Position numbers and translations under genes: made by a program. From JANPBY01 sp963805505 (GTDB lineage: Bacteria > Actinomycetota > Actinomycetes > DATJPE01): a DNA stretch of 64,000 nt. The number at the start of each line of letters is the position of its first letter. Position 1 is the stretch's first letter. The notes beneath the pieces are model-generated. The model did no database searches. It was not told where the DNA came from and saw only the letters and a list, made by a program, of their open reading frames with translations. Positions 1 to 8,805 of this stretch are shown piece by piece. The DNA lies in assembly GCA_963805505.1 (NCBI GenBank), contig CAWDUP010000001.1, positions 124,001 to 188,000 of the forward strand, written 5' to 3'.

Positions 1-1
1 T

Positions 2-574
2 GCTAGCTCCGAGGTGCCCGGGAAGCTGCAGATCTTCTACGAGACGGTCGTCGGGCAAGTTGAGGACCAGGTGGGCGTCGACTTGAAGGAGCGGGCGCCC
101 TTCGTCGTACCCATCGCGGTGACGCTGTTCGTTTTCATCCTCACCTGCAACTGGATGGGCCTGATCCCCACTGGGTGGGGGCCACAGCTGTTCCATCCGC
201 CGACGTCCGACGTGAACTTGACCTATGCGCTCGGCTTCACCGTGTTCTTCTGGTCTCTCATCGCGGGCATCAGGCTGCGCGGCGCTCGCTCGTACTTCCG
301 GCACCTGAAAGAGCCCTTCGCCGTCATGGCGCCGATCAATGTCATCGAAGAGTTGATCAAGCCGTTCACGCTGGCGCTACGACTGTTCGGAAACATCTTT
401 GCCGGTGTCGTGATGCTGATGATCTTCACGCTGCTGCCGGCTTATGTGTCCTGGATGCCCACCACCATCTGGAAGTTGTTCGACCTGTTCATCGGGTTGA
501 TCCAGGCGTTCATCTTCGGCCTGCTCACGATTCTGTACTTCGGGATGGCGATCGGGCCCAAGGAGGACCACTGA
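2..574 (+). CDS. atpB: ATP synthase F0 subunit a (5' partial)
   Basis: Subunit a of the membrane sector of F-type ATP synthase; it forms the proton half-channels against the c-ring. The frame is open to the left edge with no stop codon, so the N-terminal part lies outside the window and the GTG at 14 is internal. The visible 190 codons carry several hydrophobic helices and the diagnostic motif LALRLFGNIFAG. The Arg codon at 380-382 is the conserved Arg that opposes the c-subunit carboxylate. This is the first of eight atp genes in the order a-c-b-delta-alpha-gamma-beta-epsilon. The 136-bp gap before atpE is the largest in the operon, and I see no clear promoter in it. Confidence 0.97.
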   Translation, partial: ASSEVPGKLQIFYETVVGQVEDQVGVDLKERAPFVVPIAVTLFVFILTCNWMGLIPTGWGPQLFHPPTSDVNLTYALGFTVFFWSLIAGIRLRGARSYFRHLKEPFAVMAPINVIEELIKPFTLALRLFGNIFAGVVMLMIFTLLPAYVSWMPTTIWKLFDLFIGLIQAFIFGLLTILYFGMAIGPKEDH

Positions 575-710
575 GCTGAGCCAGCCGGACCAGTACGTCC
601 GTCGCTATCCCGTGTGAGCCTTGGCTGACGACCAGAGATAATGGCCCACACACGGCAACTGTCATCAGGCAAGACCCGCGAACCACCAAGACTCGATCCC
701 AAGGGGAGAC

Positions 711-974
711 ATGGCTGCAGATCCAGAACTCGTATCCGCGATCAAGACCGCGGGCGGGTTGATCGCCGGCGGACTCGCGCTCGGCGGTGGCGCTATCGGC
801 GCCGCTATCGGTGACGGCCTCGCCGGTAGTGCGCTGATCTCCGGCGTCGCCCGTCAGCCCGAGGCGCAGAGCAGGCTCCAGACCATCTTCTTCTTGACGG
901 TCGGTCTGGTCGAGGCGGCGTACTTCATCAACCTCGCCTTCATGGCCCTGTTCGTCTTCGTGCTCGGCACCTAA
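711..974 (+). CDS. atpE: ATP synthase F0 subunit c
   Basis: Proteolipid subunit that forms the rotating c-ring. The 87 aa make two hydrophobic hairpin helices. The first carries the Gly-rich stretch GGGAIGAAIGDG. The second carries the ion-binding carboxylate Glu68 in GLVEAAYF. The ATG start is set by a strong Shine-Dalgarno sequence (AAGGGGAG) just upstream. The length is slightly above the usual 70-85 aa because of a polar N-terminal extension. It lies between atpB and atpF; atpF starts 6 nt after its stop codon. The assignment is secure. Confidence 0.98.
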   Translation: MAADPELVSAIKTAGGLIAGGLALGGGAIGAAIGDGLAGSALISGVARQPEAQSRLQTIFFLTVGLVEAAYFINLAFMALFVFVLGT

Positions 975-980
975 TCCGTC

Positions 981-1568
981 ATGTTCGTTGCCTCTGTCTT
1001 GACCGCTGCGGTGGCCGAAGAAGACCCACCGGCCAACTTCTTGGTCCCCAACGCCACCTTTTTCGTCGAGCTGTTCGCCTTCTTCCTGGTCCTGTACGTC
1101 CTCTGGCGATTTGTTGTGCCTCCGGTCTCGAAGGCGATGACCAACCGGCAGGAAACGATCCGCAAGCAGCTCGACGAAGGGCGCGAGGCCAAGGAGCGCC
1201 TGGAGGCTGCCGAAGCCGAATTCCAGCAGGCGCTGCTCGACACCAAGGCCGATGCCGCCAGGATTCGTGAGGAGGCGCGTGCCGAGGGGAACGCAATCAT
1301 CGAGGAGCTCCGGACGAAGGCGCAGGAGGAAGCCGACCGGGTCGCCGCTCGCGAACACTCCCGGCTCGAGGCCGAGCGGTCACAGATCGTTGCCCAGCTG
1401 CGTACCGAAGTGGGCCAGATCGCGGTCGAGCTGGCGAGCAAGATCGTCGGAGAGTCGTTGGACGATGAGGCGCGGCAGCACCGCATGGTGGAGCGGTTCA
1501 TCGCCGATCTCGAATCCGGCGGCGCCCAGAGCGACGTTGCCGGTGACGAGCCTGTGGTGGCCGGTTAG
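981..1568 (+). CDS. atpF: ATP synthase F0 subunit b
   Basis: Peripheral stalk subunit that ties F0 to F1 as a dimer. The 195 aa contain one transmembrane helix (about residues 26-45) followed by a long, highly charged coiled coil rich in Glu, Arg and Ala, the standard b-subunit design. Subunits b and delta are separate genes here, whereas mycobacteria carry a second b copy fused to delta. Its stop codon (TAG 1566-1568) shares one base with the GTG start of atpH, so translation of the two is probably coupled. Confidence 0.97.
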   Translation: MFVASVLTAAVAEEDPPANFLVPNATFFVELFAFFLVLYVLWRFVVPPVSKAMTNRQETIRKQLDEGREAKERLEAAEAEFQQALLDTKADAARIREEARAEGNAIIEELRTKAQEEADRVAAREHSRLEAERSQIVAQLRTEVGQIAVELASKIVGESLDDEARQHRMVERFIADLESGGAQSDVAGDEPVVAG

Positions 1569-2383
1569 TGCTAGGAGCCAGCCGCCAGGCGTTGGCAGAG
1601 GCGCATGAGCGTCTCGCCTCGGATCTCGCGACGGCAGACGATGCAGTCGTCCGCACGACAGCGGACGACTTGCTCGCGGTTTCAGCGCTGCTGGGCCGAG
1701 AGCCGGGTGTCGCGCGGGCGCTCGCAGATCCTGGCGCACAGCCCAGCGCCCGCGCCGGGCTCGTCGACAGCCTCGTGGGAGACCGGATCGGGGCAGCATC
1801 CCTGGTCGTGGTTCACGATCTCGTGAGCAGGCGCTGGTCGGCCGCGGCCGACCTGGTTGACGCCGTCGAGCAGCTCGGCTCGCAAGCGGTCTTCGAGCTC
1901 AGCGCCCGGGAGGGAAACCTCGACGACGTCGAGGACGAGTTGTTCAGGTTCGCCAGGATCGTTGAACGCTCGCCCGAGCTCACAGCCTCGTTCACCGACC
2001 CGGTGGTGACCGAGGCCAACCGAACCGCGCTGATCCAGGGCTTGCTGAGCGACAAGGCGACGAGCGCGACGGTGCAGCTCGTCACGGCGGTCGTCAACTC
2101 GCTGCGCGGACGCACCCCTGCGCAGGCCTTGGACGACCTCGCGGTGGCGGCAGCGGCTCGCCGCAACTACAAGATCGCCGTCGCCCGGGTCGCCGTACCC
2201 CTCGACGATGCACTTCGCACCCGCCTCGAGTCCGCGCTGGCAACCGCCCTCGGACACGAGGTGCGCCTGCAGGTCGAGGTCGACCCATCGGTGGTGGGCG
2301 GGATCGTGGTGCAGGTCGGCGACGACGTGTTCGACGGCAGCGTGTCACGCCGCATCGGTCAGGTCACCCGAGGCCTGACGTGA
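1568..2383 (+). CDS. atpH: ATP synthase F1 subunit delta
   Basis: Delta (OSCP) subunit, which joins the F1 head to the peripheral stalk. At 271 aa it is clearly longer than the roughly 180 aa of E. coli delta, as is common in Actinomycetota. The conserved C-terminal part (VAAAARRNYKIAVARVAVPL and the terminal GGIVVQVGDDVFDGSVSRR) matches the family. The GTG start overlaps the atpF stop codon by one base. The C-terminal beta-hairpin region is intact. Confidence 0.96.
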   Translation: MLGASRQALAEAHERLASDLATADDAVVRTTADDLLAVSALLGREPGVARALADPGAQPSARAGLVDSLVGDRIGAASLVVVHDLVSRRWSAAADLVDAVEQLGSQAVFELSAREGNLDDVEDELFRFARIVERSPELTASFTDPVVTEANRTALIQGLLSDKATSATVQLVTAVVNSLRGRTPAQALDDLAVAAAARRNYKIAVARVAVPLDDALRTRLESALATALGHEVRLQVEVDPSVVGGIVVQVGDDVFDGSVSRRIGQVTRGLT

Positions 2384-2444
2384 CGGGCGAGTCGAGACCA
2401 GTCGTGACCAGAGCAACCCCTACCAGTCGAAGGACAGCACCCCG

Positions 2445-4088
2445 ATGACCGAGTTGACGATCCGCCCCGAAGAGATCCGCTCTGCGATCGCGACCTTCGT
2501 CGAGTCCTACGAGCCCGAGAACGCTCGCGAAGAGGTCGGCCGGGTCACCGAGACCGGTGACGGCATCGCTCGGGTCGAGGGCCTGCCGTCAGCCATGACC
2601 AATGAGCTCCTGACCTTCGAAGGCGGTCTCCTGGGCCTCGCGCTCAACCTCGACCTGCGTGAGATCGGTGCCGTTCTGCTTGGTGAGGGATCGGCCATCG
2701 AGGAGGGTCAGCAGGTGCGCCGCACCGGGGACATCCTCTCGGTGCCGGTCGGCGATGGCTACCTCGGCCGCGTGGTCGACCCGCTCGGGCAGCCGATCGA
2801 CGGTCTCGGGGACATCCCCTCGGACACCCGACGCGCTCTGGAGTTGCAGGCTCCGACCGTGGTTCAGCGCCAGCCGGTCAAGGAACCGATGCAGACCGGC
2901 ATCAAGGCCATCGACGCGATGACGGCGATCGGTCGCGGGCAGCGTCAGCTGATCATCGGGGACCGGCAGACCGGCAAGACGGCTGTCTGCGTCGACACGA
3001 TCATCAACCAGAAGGCCAACTGGGAGTCCGGCGACCCAAGCCAGCAGGTCAAGTGCATCTACGTCGCGATCGGGCAGAAGGGCTCGACCATCGCCGCCGT
3101 GAAGGGAGCGCTCGAAGACGCCGGCGCCATGGACTACACCACCATCGTGGCCGCCCCTGCCTCCGACCCGGCCGGCTTCAAGTACCTGGCCCCCTACACG
3201 GGCTCGGCGATCGGGCAGCACTGGATGTACCAGGGCCAGCACGTCCTGATCATCTTTGACGACCTCTCCAAGCAGGCCGAGGCCTACCGCGCGGTGTCCC
3301 TGCTGCTTCGCCGCCCGCCGGGCCGCGAGGCATACCCCGGCGACGTGTTCTACCTGCACTCCCGGTTGCTCGAGCGCTGCGCCAAGCTCTCCGACGAGCT
3401 CGGTGGCGGGTCGATGACCGGTCTCCCGATCATCGAGACCAAGGCGAACGACGTGTCCGCCTACATCCCCACCAACGTCATCTCCATCACCGATGGGCAG
3501 TGCTTCTTGGAGTCTGACTTGTTCAACTCCGGTGTCCGGCCCGCCATCAACGTCGGAATCTCGGTCTCTCGTGTCGGTGGGTCCGCACAGGTCAAGGCGA
3601 TCCGCAAGGTGGCCGGCCGGCTCCGCCTCGACCTGGCCCAGTTCCGTGAGCTCGAGGCGTTCGCGGCCTTCGGCTCCGACCTGGACGCCGCGTCCAAGGC
3701 TCAGCTCGCCCGTGGAGCTCGGCTGGTCGAGCTGCTCAAGCAGCCGCAGTACACGCCGTTCCCGATGAGTCACGAGGTCATCTCGGTCTGGGCTGGCACC
3801 ACAGGACAGCTGGACGACGTCCCCGTCGAAGACATCGCCCGGTTCGAGTCTGAGTTCCTTGACTGGGTCGGCCGGGAGCGGGCCGGGATCGTCGACTCGA
3901 TCGCGACCACCAAGGATCTCCCGGACGAGACCGTCTCCGAGCTCGAGGCAGCGATCACAACCTTCAAGGGCAAGTTCATGACGTCGGCCGGCCACACGTT
4001 GCTGGGTCACGAGGAGCCTGCCGAGGCCATGGATGCCGACGAGGTCGGCCAGGAGAAGATCACTCGAGTGGTCAGGGCGTCGAGCTGA
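2445..4088 (+). CDS. atpA: ATP synthase F1 subunit alpha
   Basis: Non-catalytic nucleotide-binding subunit of the F1 hexamer. The 547 aa contain the Walker A motif GDRQTGKT at residues 172-179, the DDLSKQAEAYR segment and the ...PAINVGISVSRVG signature. The C-terminus carries an acidic tail after LGHEEPAE, typical of actinobacterial alpha subunits. The ATG is preceded by an AGGACAG-type ribosome site. Only one base separates its stop codon from the GTG of atpG. Confidence 0.98.
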   Translation: MTELTIRPEEIRSAIATFVESYEPENAREEVGRVTETGDGIARVEGLPSAMTNELLTFEGGLLGLALNLDLREIGAVLLGEGSAIEEGQQVRRTGDILSVPVGDGYLGRVVDPLGQPIDGLGDIPSDTRRALELQAPTVVQRQPVKEPMQTGIKAIDAMTAIGRGQRQLIIGDRQTGKTAVCVDTIINQKANWESGDPSQQVKCIYVAIGQKGSTIAAVKGALEDAGAMDYTTIVAAPASDPAGFKYLAPYTGSAIGQHWMYQGQHVLIIFDDLSKQAEAYRAVSLLLRRPPGREAYPGDVFYLHSRLLERCAKLSDELGGGSMTGLPIIETKANDVSAYIPTNVISITDGQCFLESDLFNSGVRPAINVGISVSRVGGSAQVKAIRKVAGRLRLDLAQFRELEAFAAFGSDLDAASKAQLARGARLVELLKQPQYTPFPMSHEVISVWAGTTGQLDDVPVEDIARFESEFLDWVGRERAGIVDSIATTKDLPDETVSELEAAITTFKGKFMTSAGHTLLGHEEPAEAMDADEVGQEKITRVVRASS

Positions 4089-4089
4089 C

Positions 4090-5019
4090 GTGGGCGCCCA
4101 GCAGCGCGTCTTTCGGCGCAAGATCCGCTCGGTCGAGTCGACCAAGAAGATCACCAAGGCGATGGAGCTCATCGCGGCCAGTCGCATCCTCAAGGCTCAG
4201 TCACGCCTCGAAGCAGCACGCCCCTACACCCGCGAGCTGGTCCGAGCCCTGTCCGCGGCCGCGTCGAACCTGTCGGCCACCGAGGAGCACCCGCTGACCT
4301 CGCAGGGACGACTCGAGGACCGTGCGGCCGTCCTGCTGCTGACCAGTGATCGTGGCCTGGCCGGGGCGTACTCCTCAGCCGCCATCAAGGAAGGCGAGCA
4401 GCTGTCCAGCCTGCTCCGCGAGCGCGGGATGGAGGTGGTGCCCTACCTGGTCGGACGCAAGGCGGTCAACTACTACCGATTCCGTAGCCGAGCGATCGAG
4501 CGGGAGTGGACGGGCTTCACCGAGGCTCCGACCCCGGAGCACGCCAAGGAGATCGCTGCCGCGCTGCTGGAGCGGTTTCTGACGGCCACCGAGGACGGTG
4601 GCGCCGATGAGATCCACATCGTTGGCACTCAGTTCGTGAGCACGGGCGTGCAGGTCCCCCTGGTGACGCGGGTGCTACCGCTGGAGGTCGTCGAGGAAGA
4701 GGTCGGCAGCACGTCGGCAGAGGGGGAGACGACGGTCTTCCCCTTGTACGACTTCGAACCGGATGCGGCTGGTGTGCTGGACGCGCTGCTGCCGAGGTAC
4801 GTCGAGAACGTCGTCTACACGGCGCTGCTGAACGCGGCCGCGTCCGAGCTCGCCGCCCGCCGCCGGGCGATGAAGTCGGCGAGTGACAATGCTGAAGAGC
4901 TCATCAAGACCTACAAGCGTCAGGCGAACAAGGCTCGCCAGGCGGAGATCACCCAGGAGATCAGCGAGATCGTCGGCGGCGCCGACGCTCTGGCCTCCGC
5001 AAGCGCAGGGAGCGAGTGA
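4090..5019 (+). CDS. atpG: ATP synthase F1 subunit gamma
   Basis: Central rotor shaft of F1. The 309-aa protein starts at GTG 4090 with MGAQQRVFRRKIRSVEST, followed by the conserved N-terminal helix KKITKAMELIAASR. The C-terminal helix (ENVVYTALLNAAASELAARR...MKSASDNAEELI) is the other half of the coiled-coil rotor. I preferred GTG 4090 to an upstream in-frame start at 4033, which would overlap atpA. An internal acidic insertion near residues 210-225 is common in actinobacteria. The gene lies one base after atpA and one base before atpD. Confidence 0.96.
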   Translation: MGAQQRVFRRKIRSVESTKKITKAMELIAASRILKAQSRLEAARPYTRELVRALSAAASNLSATEEHPLTSQGRLEDRAAVLLLTSDRGLAGAYSSAAIKEGEQLSSLLRERGMEVVPYLVGRKAVNYYRFRSRAIEREWTGFTEAPTPEHAKEIAAALLERFLTATEDGGADEIHIVGTQFVSTGVQVPLVTRVLPLEVVEEEVGSTSAEGETTVFPLYDFEPDAAGVLDALLPRYVENVVYTALLNAAASELAARRRAMKSASDNAEELIKTYKRQANKARQAEITQEISEIVGGADALASASAGSE

Positions 5020-5020
5020 C

Positions 5021-6469
5021 ATGACCGCCACCACCGAGGCCGCCGTTCAAACCGCCGGCCGCGTGGCCCGCGTGACCGGACCCGTCGTCGACGTGGAGTT
5101 CCCCGTGGACTCCATGCCCCCCTTGTTCAATGCGCTGACGGTGTCCGTCGCAATTGGGAATGAGGGGGAGGAGGCTGCCCAGCACACGCTCACCCTCGAG
5201 GTTGCCCAGCACATCGGCGACAACATGGTGCGCGCCATCTCGATGCAGCCCACAGACGGGTTGGTCCGTGGCGCACCCGTGACCGATTCGGGGGAAGCAA
5301 TCACGGTGCCGGTTGGGGATGTGACCCTCGGCCACGTCTGGAACACCCTCGGCAAGCCCCTCGATGTCGAGGAGTCGAGCCTGGAGATCACCGAGCGTCG
5401 TGGGATCCATGCTCAGGCGCCGGCTTTTGACCAGCTCGAGAGCAAGACCGAGGTCTTCTGGACCGGCATCAAGGTGATCGATCTCCTCACGCCTTACGTG
5501 AAGGGCGGGAAGATCGGCTTGTTCGGCGGCGCCGGGGTCGGCAAGACCGTTCTGATCCAGGAAATGATCTACCGGGTCGCTGAGAACTTCAGCGGTGTGT
5601 CGGTGTTCGCCGGGGTGGGGGAGCGCACCCGTGAGGGCAACGACCTGTTCCTGGAGATGACCGAGTCCGGCGTCATCGAGAAGACCGCACTCGTGTTCGG
5701 TCAGATGGACGAGCCCCCGGGCACCCGGCTTCGAGTAGCCCTGTCGGCGCTCACGATGGCGGAGTACTTCCGAGACGTGCAGAAGCAGGACGTGTTGTTG
5801 TTCATCGACAACATCTTCCGGTTCACCCAGGCAGGGTCGGAGGTCTCCACCTTGCTCGGTCGGATGCCATCGGCAGTGGGTTATCAGCCCACGCTGGCCG
5901 ACGAGATGGGTCAGCTCCAGGAGCGGATCACCTCGACGCGCGGTCACTCGATCACCTCCCTGCAGGCGATCTACGTTCCCGCCGACGACCTGACCGACCC
6001 CGCACCGGCCACCACCTTCGCCCACCTGGACGCGACCACCACTTTGTCGCGTCCGATCTCGGAGAAGGGCATCTACCCCGCAGTGGACCCGCTCGACTCC
6101 ACCTCGCGCATCCTCGACCCGCGGTATGTGGGAGCAGACCACTATGCGGTGGCACAGCGGGTCAAGGAGATCCTGCAGCGCAACAAGGACCTTCAGGACA
6201 TCATCGCTATTCTCGGCGTCGACGAGCTGTCCGAGGAGGACAAGGTCCTGGTCAACCGGGCGCGACGCATCGAGCGGTTCTTGTCGCAGAACATGTTCGT
6301 GGCCGAGGCCTTCACCGGGCAGCCCGGCTCGTTCGTGCCGGTCGAGGACACGATCGCCTCGTTCCAGGCCCTCTGCAACGGTGACTACGACCATCTCCCA
6401 GAGCAGGCGTTCTTCATGGCAGGCGGCATCGAGGACGTCGAGGCGGCAGCCGCGAAGCTGGCGAAGTGA
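5021..6469 (+). CDS. atpD: ATP synthase F1 subunit beta
   Basis: Catalytic subunit of F1. The 482 aa contain the Walker A motif GGAGVGKT (residues 169-176), the catalytic GERTREGND segment, Walker B (VLLFIDNIFRFTQAG) and the ALTMAEYFRD region. The ATG at 5021 follows the atpG stop codon by one base; an upstream in-frame start at 4883 would overlap atpG and lacks family similarity. The product is complete and of typical length. Confidence 0.98.
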   Translation: MTATTEAAVQTAGRVARVTGPVVDVEFPVDSMPPLFNALTVSVAIGNEGEEAAQHTLTLEVAQHIGDNMVRAISMQPTDGLVRGAPVTDSGEAITVPVGDVTLGHVWNTLGKPLDVEESSLEITERRGIHAQAPAFDQLESKTEVFWTGIKVIDLLTPYVKGGKIGLFGGAGVGKTVLIQEMIYRVAENFSGVSVFAGVGERTREGNDLFLEMTESGVIEKTALVFGQMDEPPGTRLRVALSALTMAEYFRDVQKQDVLLFIDNIFRFTQAGSEVSTLLGRMPSAVGYQPTLADEMGQLQERITSTRGHSITSLQAIYVPADDLTDPAPATTFAHLDATTTLSRPISEKGIYPAVDPLDSTSRILDPRYVGADHYAVAQRVKEILQRNKDLQDIIAILGVDELSEEDKVLVNRARRIERFLSQNMFVAEAFTGQPGSFVPVEDTIASFQALCNGDYDHLPEQAFFMAGGIEDVEAAAAKLAK

Positions 6470-6470
6470 C

Positions 6471-6854
6471 GTGAGCGAGCTCGAGGTCAAGGTCGTTGCC
6501 GCCGACGGGGAGATCTGGGCGGGTACGGCGACGCAGGTGATCGCGCGTACGACGATCGGCGAGATCGGCATCCTGCCGCACCACGAGCCGGTGCTCGCCT
6601 TGCTCGCCGATGGTGAGGTGCGGGTGACGATGCCCGACGAAACCTTGCTTCGGGTCGCCGTACATGAAGGTTTTCTCTCCGTGGACGGCGAGACGGTCTC
6701 CATCCTGGCCGACTCTGCAGAACTGGCGGCCGACATCGATGTGGCCAGGGCGGAGGCTGCGCTCGCACGGGCGAGCGAAGGCGATGGAGATGCAGCCAAC
6801 GCCGCAGCGCTGCGCCGTGCCGAAGTGCGCCTCGAGGTGGCCGCCCGCGCCTGA
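6471..6854 (+). CDS. atpC: ATP synthase F1 subunit epsilon
   Basis: Regulatory epsilon subunit at the foot of the central stalk. The GTG at 6471 gives 127 aa beginning MSELEVKVVAADGEIWAG. The N-terminal beta-sandwich contains IGEIGILPHHEPVLALL, and a short Ala-rich helical C-terminus follows. It is the last gene of the operon, and 48 bp separate it from the converging cobalamin adenosyltransferase gene. The DUF2550 gene that I recall following atpC in several relatives is not present here. Confidence 0.95.
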   Translation: MSELEVKVVAADGEIWAGTATQVIARTTIGEIGILPHHEPVLALLADGEVRVTMPDETLLRVAVHEGFLSVDGETVSILADSAELAADIDVARAEAALARASEGDGDAANAAALRRAEVRLEVAARA

Positions 6855-6902
6855 GCCGAGACCTCGGGAAGCAGTGGGTGCGGGCCGCTGCCCGGTCGTC
6901 GG

Positions 6903-7490
6903 TCAGCTGCGCGTAGCGCCCGGCTCCCACAAGACGTCGCCGCGACCTCCGGCCGCGCTGGTGTTGGCCACCCGCGACAAGATGAACAGCAGGTCCGAGA
7001 GCCGGTTCAGATACGTGGCTGTGAGCGGGTTCATCGTCTCGCCGTGCGCCGTTAGGGCGGCCCAGGTGGCTCGCTCGGCACGACGGACGACCGTGCGCGC
7101 CACATGCAGGAGGGCGCTGCCGGCCGCGCCGCCGGGAAGCACGAAAGACCGCAGCTTGTCGAGTCCGGCGTTGTAGTCGTCGCAGGCCGTCTCGAGGGCG
7201 ACGACGTAGTCCTGGGTCACCCGCAGGGGAGGGAACTCGGGGTCGGGAACGATCGGGGTGCAGAGGTCGGCACCAACGTCGAACAACTCGTTCTGAATCC
7301 GCGTCAGCAGGGTGGTCACGTCACCAGGGAGTCCGCCGAGGGCCATGGCCACCCCGAGGGCGGAATTGGCCTCATCCACGTCGGCATAGGCCACGAGACG
7401 CAGGTCACCCTTGCTGGTCCGGCTCATGTCGCCCAGAGCGGTGGTGCCGTCGTCTCCCGTGCGTGTATAGATCCGCGTGAGGTTGACCAT
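6903..7490 (-). CDS. Cob(I)alamin adenosyltransferase, PduO type
   Basis: Transfers the adenosyl group of ATP to cob(I)alamin, making adenosylcobalamin. The 195 aa open with the PduO-family ATP loop TRTGDDGTTALGD (residues 9-21) and contain the C-terminal Arg/Glu active-site helix ARTVVRRAERATWAAL. The ATG at 7488-7490 was chosen because homology begins there; codons further upstream run into murA. Adenosylcobalamin is the cofactor of the two acyl-CoA mutases in this window (10.3 kb and 39.4 kb). The gene is divergent from murA with only 37 bp between start codons, and a TAGGCT box lies 7 nt before its ATG. Confidence 0.93.
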   Translation of the reverse strand: MVNLTRIYTRTGDDGTTALGDMSRTSKGDLRLVAYADVDEANSALGVAMALGGLPGDVTTLLTRIQNELFDVGADLCTPIVPDPEFPPLRVTQDYVVALETACDDYNAGLDKLRSFVLPGGAAGSALLHVARTVVRRAERATWAALTAHGETMNPLTATYLNRLSDLLFILSRVANTSAAGGRGDVLWEPGATRS

Positions 7491-7497
7491 GCACGTC

Positions 7498-7503
7498 AGC
7501 CTA
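7498..7503 (-). promoter_or_regulatory. Predicted -10 box of the cobalamin adenosyltransferase gene (leaderless)
   Basis: Reads TAGGCT on the minus strand, 7 nt before the ATG. This spacing puts the transcription start at or next to the start codon. No Shine-Dalgarno sequence is visible. Confidence 0.55.
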
Positions 7504-7515
7504 GGCGAAGCGCCG

Positions 7516-7521
7516 TACGAT
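7516..7521 (+). promoter_or_regulatory. Predicted -10 box of murA (leaderless)
   Basis: Reads TACGAT, 6 nt before the GTG start. It lies only 12 bp from the opposing -10 box of the adenosyltransferase gene, so the two promoters overlap. Confidence 0.55.
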
Positions 7522-7527
7522 GCCGCG

Positions 7528-8805
7528 GTGGAGCGTTTGCGGGTGGTCGGGGGCACGCGGCTGGCTGGGCGGGTTCGGGTGTCCGGTGCGAAGAACAGCG
7601 TTCTCAAGCTGATGGCGGCCGCCCTGCTGGCGCCGGGCCGGACGGTCGTCAGAAACGTCCCGGACATCCTCGACGTGGAGATCATGGCCGAGCTGCTCAA
7701 GCGACTCGGGTGTGCCGTAGACCATGATCGGGTGGAGGCTCTGGTCACGATCGAGGTCCCTGAGGTGCTGGACCACCGCGCGGACTACGACCTGGTGCGG
7801 CGCATGCGGGCCTCGATCAATGTGCTTGGCCCTCTCGTGGCGCGCTGTGGGGCAGCCGAAGTTGCCCTTCCCGGCGGCGACGCGATCGGCTCTCGACCGC
7901 TGGACTTCCACGTGGCCGGCCTGGTTCGGATGGGGGCTACCGTCGAGAACGAGCACGGCTACATCGTCGCCCGCGCACCGCAGGGCCTGTCCGCGGCGAT
8001 GATCTATCTCGACTTCCCGAGTGTTGGCGCGACCGAGAACCTGCTGGCGGCTGCCTCGCTGGCCAAGGGGACCAGCGTCATAGACAACGCTGCGCGCGAG
8101 CCGGAGATCGTCGACCTGTGCGAGATGCTTCAGAGCATGGGTGCCCAGATCGCCGGGGTGGGGACCTCGACACTAGAGGTGGAAGGGGTGTCGGAGCTCC
8201 ATCCCACCGACCACACCACCGTGCCCGACCGGATGGTCGCGGGAACGTGGGCGGTCGCGGCCGCGATGACGCGCGGAGATATCTCGATCGACAGTGCCCG
8301 AGCCGACCACCTCGACCTACCGTTGGACAAGCTGGCGCGCGCGGGGGCGAAGGTTGAGCGGTCGGCCACGGGATTTCGGGTCTCCATGCCCGATCGTCCG
8401 CGCGCGGTGGACGTCGTGACGTTGCCCTATCCCGGCTTCCCCACTGATCTTCAGCCGATGGTGCTCGCTCTCAACGCCGTCGCGGACGGAGCCGCGATGG
8501 TGACCGAGAACGTCTACGAGGCACGGTTCATGTTCGTCAACGAGCTCGTCAGGTTGGGTGCTGACCTGCGAACCGACGGCCACCACGCGGTGGTGCGGGG
8601 CCGGGAACGGTTGTCGGCGGCACCGGTTCAAGCCACTGACATCCGAGCCGGAGCCGGCCTGGTGCTCGCTGGCTTGTGCGCCGACGGCGTGACGACCGTG
8701 GACCACGCGTTTCACATCGACCGGGGGTATCCCGGATTCATCGAGGACATCGTCGCCCTCGGCGCCGACGTGCGACGCGAACCGTCCGAACTGGCCGAAC
8801 TCTGA
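7528..8805 (+). CDS. murA: UDP-N-acetylglucosamine 1-carboxyvinyltransferase
   Basis: First committed enzyme of peptidoglycan synthesis; adds enolpyruvyl from PEP to UDP-GlcNAc. The GTG at 7528 gives 425 aa beginning MERLRVVGGTRLAGRVRVSG, with the family's KN pair in GAKNSVLKLMAAALL. The catalytic loop reads LPGGDAIGSRP, so Asp118 stands where most bacteria have the catalytic Cys (Cys115 in E. coli). Enzymes with Asp here, such as that of M. tuberculosis, are naturally insensitive to fosfomycin. The C-terminal segment FHIDRGYPGFIEDIVALGA is intact. This is the only MurA-like gene in the window. Confidence 0.96.
   Translation: MERLRVVGGTRLAGRVRVSGAKNSVLKLMAAALLAPGRTVVRNVPDILDVEIMAELLKRLGCAVDHDRVEALVTIEVPEVLDHRADYDLVRRMRASINVLGPLVARCGAAEVALPGGDAIGSRPLDFHVAGLVRMGATVENEHGYIVARAPQGLSAAMIYLDFPSVGATENLLAAASLAKGTSVIDNAAREPEIVDLCEMLQSMGAQIAGVGTSTLEVEGVSELHPTDHTTVPDRMVAGTWAVAAAMTRGDISIDSARADHLDLPLDKLARAGAKVERSATGFRVSMPDRPRAVDVVTLPYPGFPTDLQPMVLALNAVADGAAMVTENVYEARFMFVNELVRLGADLRTDGHHAVVRGRERLSAAPVQATDIRAGAGLVLAGLCADGVTTVDHAFHIDRGYPGFIEDIVALGADVRREPSELAEL

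Noticed and set aside
575..710. Internal promoter between atpB and atpE
   Set aside because: A GATAAT-like sequence occurs, but no matching -35 at acceptable spacing; not strong enough to call.
4961..6799. A 612-codon open frame on the minus strand opposite atpD and atpC
   Set aside because: It lies opposite two certain genes; its composition (Arg, Asp, His, Val rich, no motif) is the usual mirror of GC-rich coding DNA.
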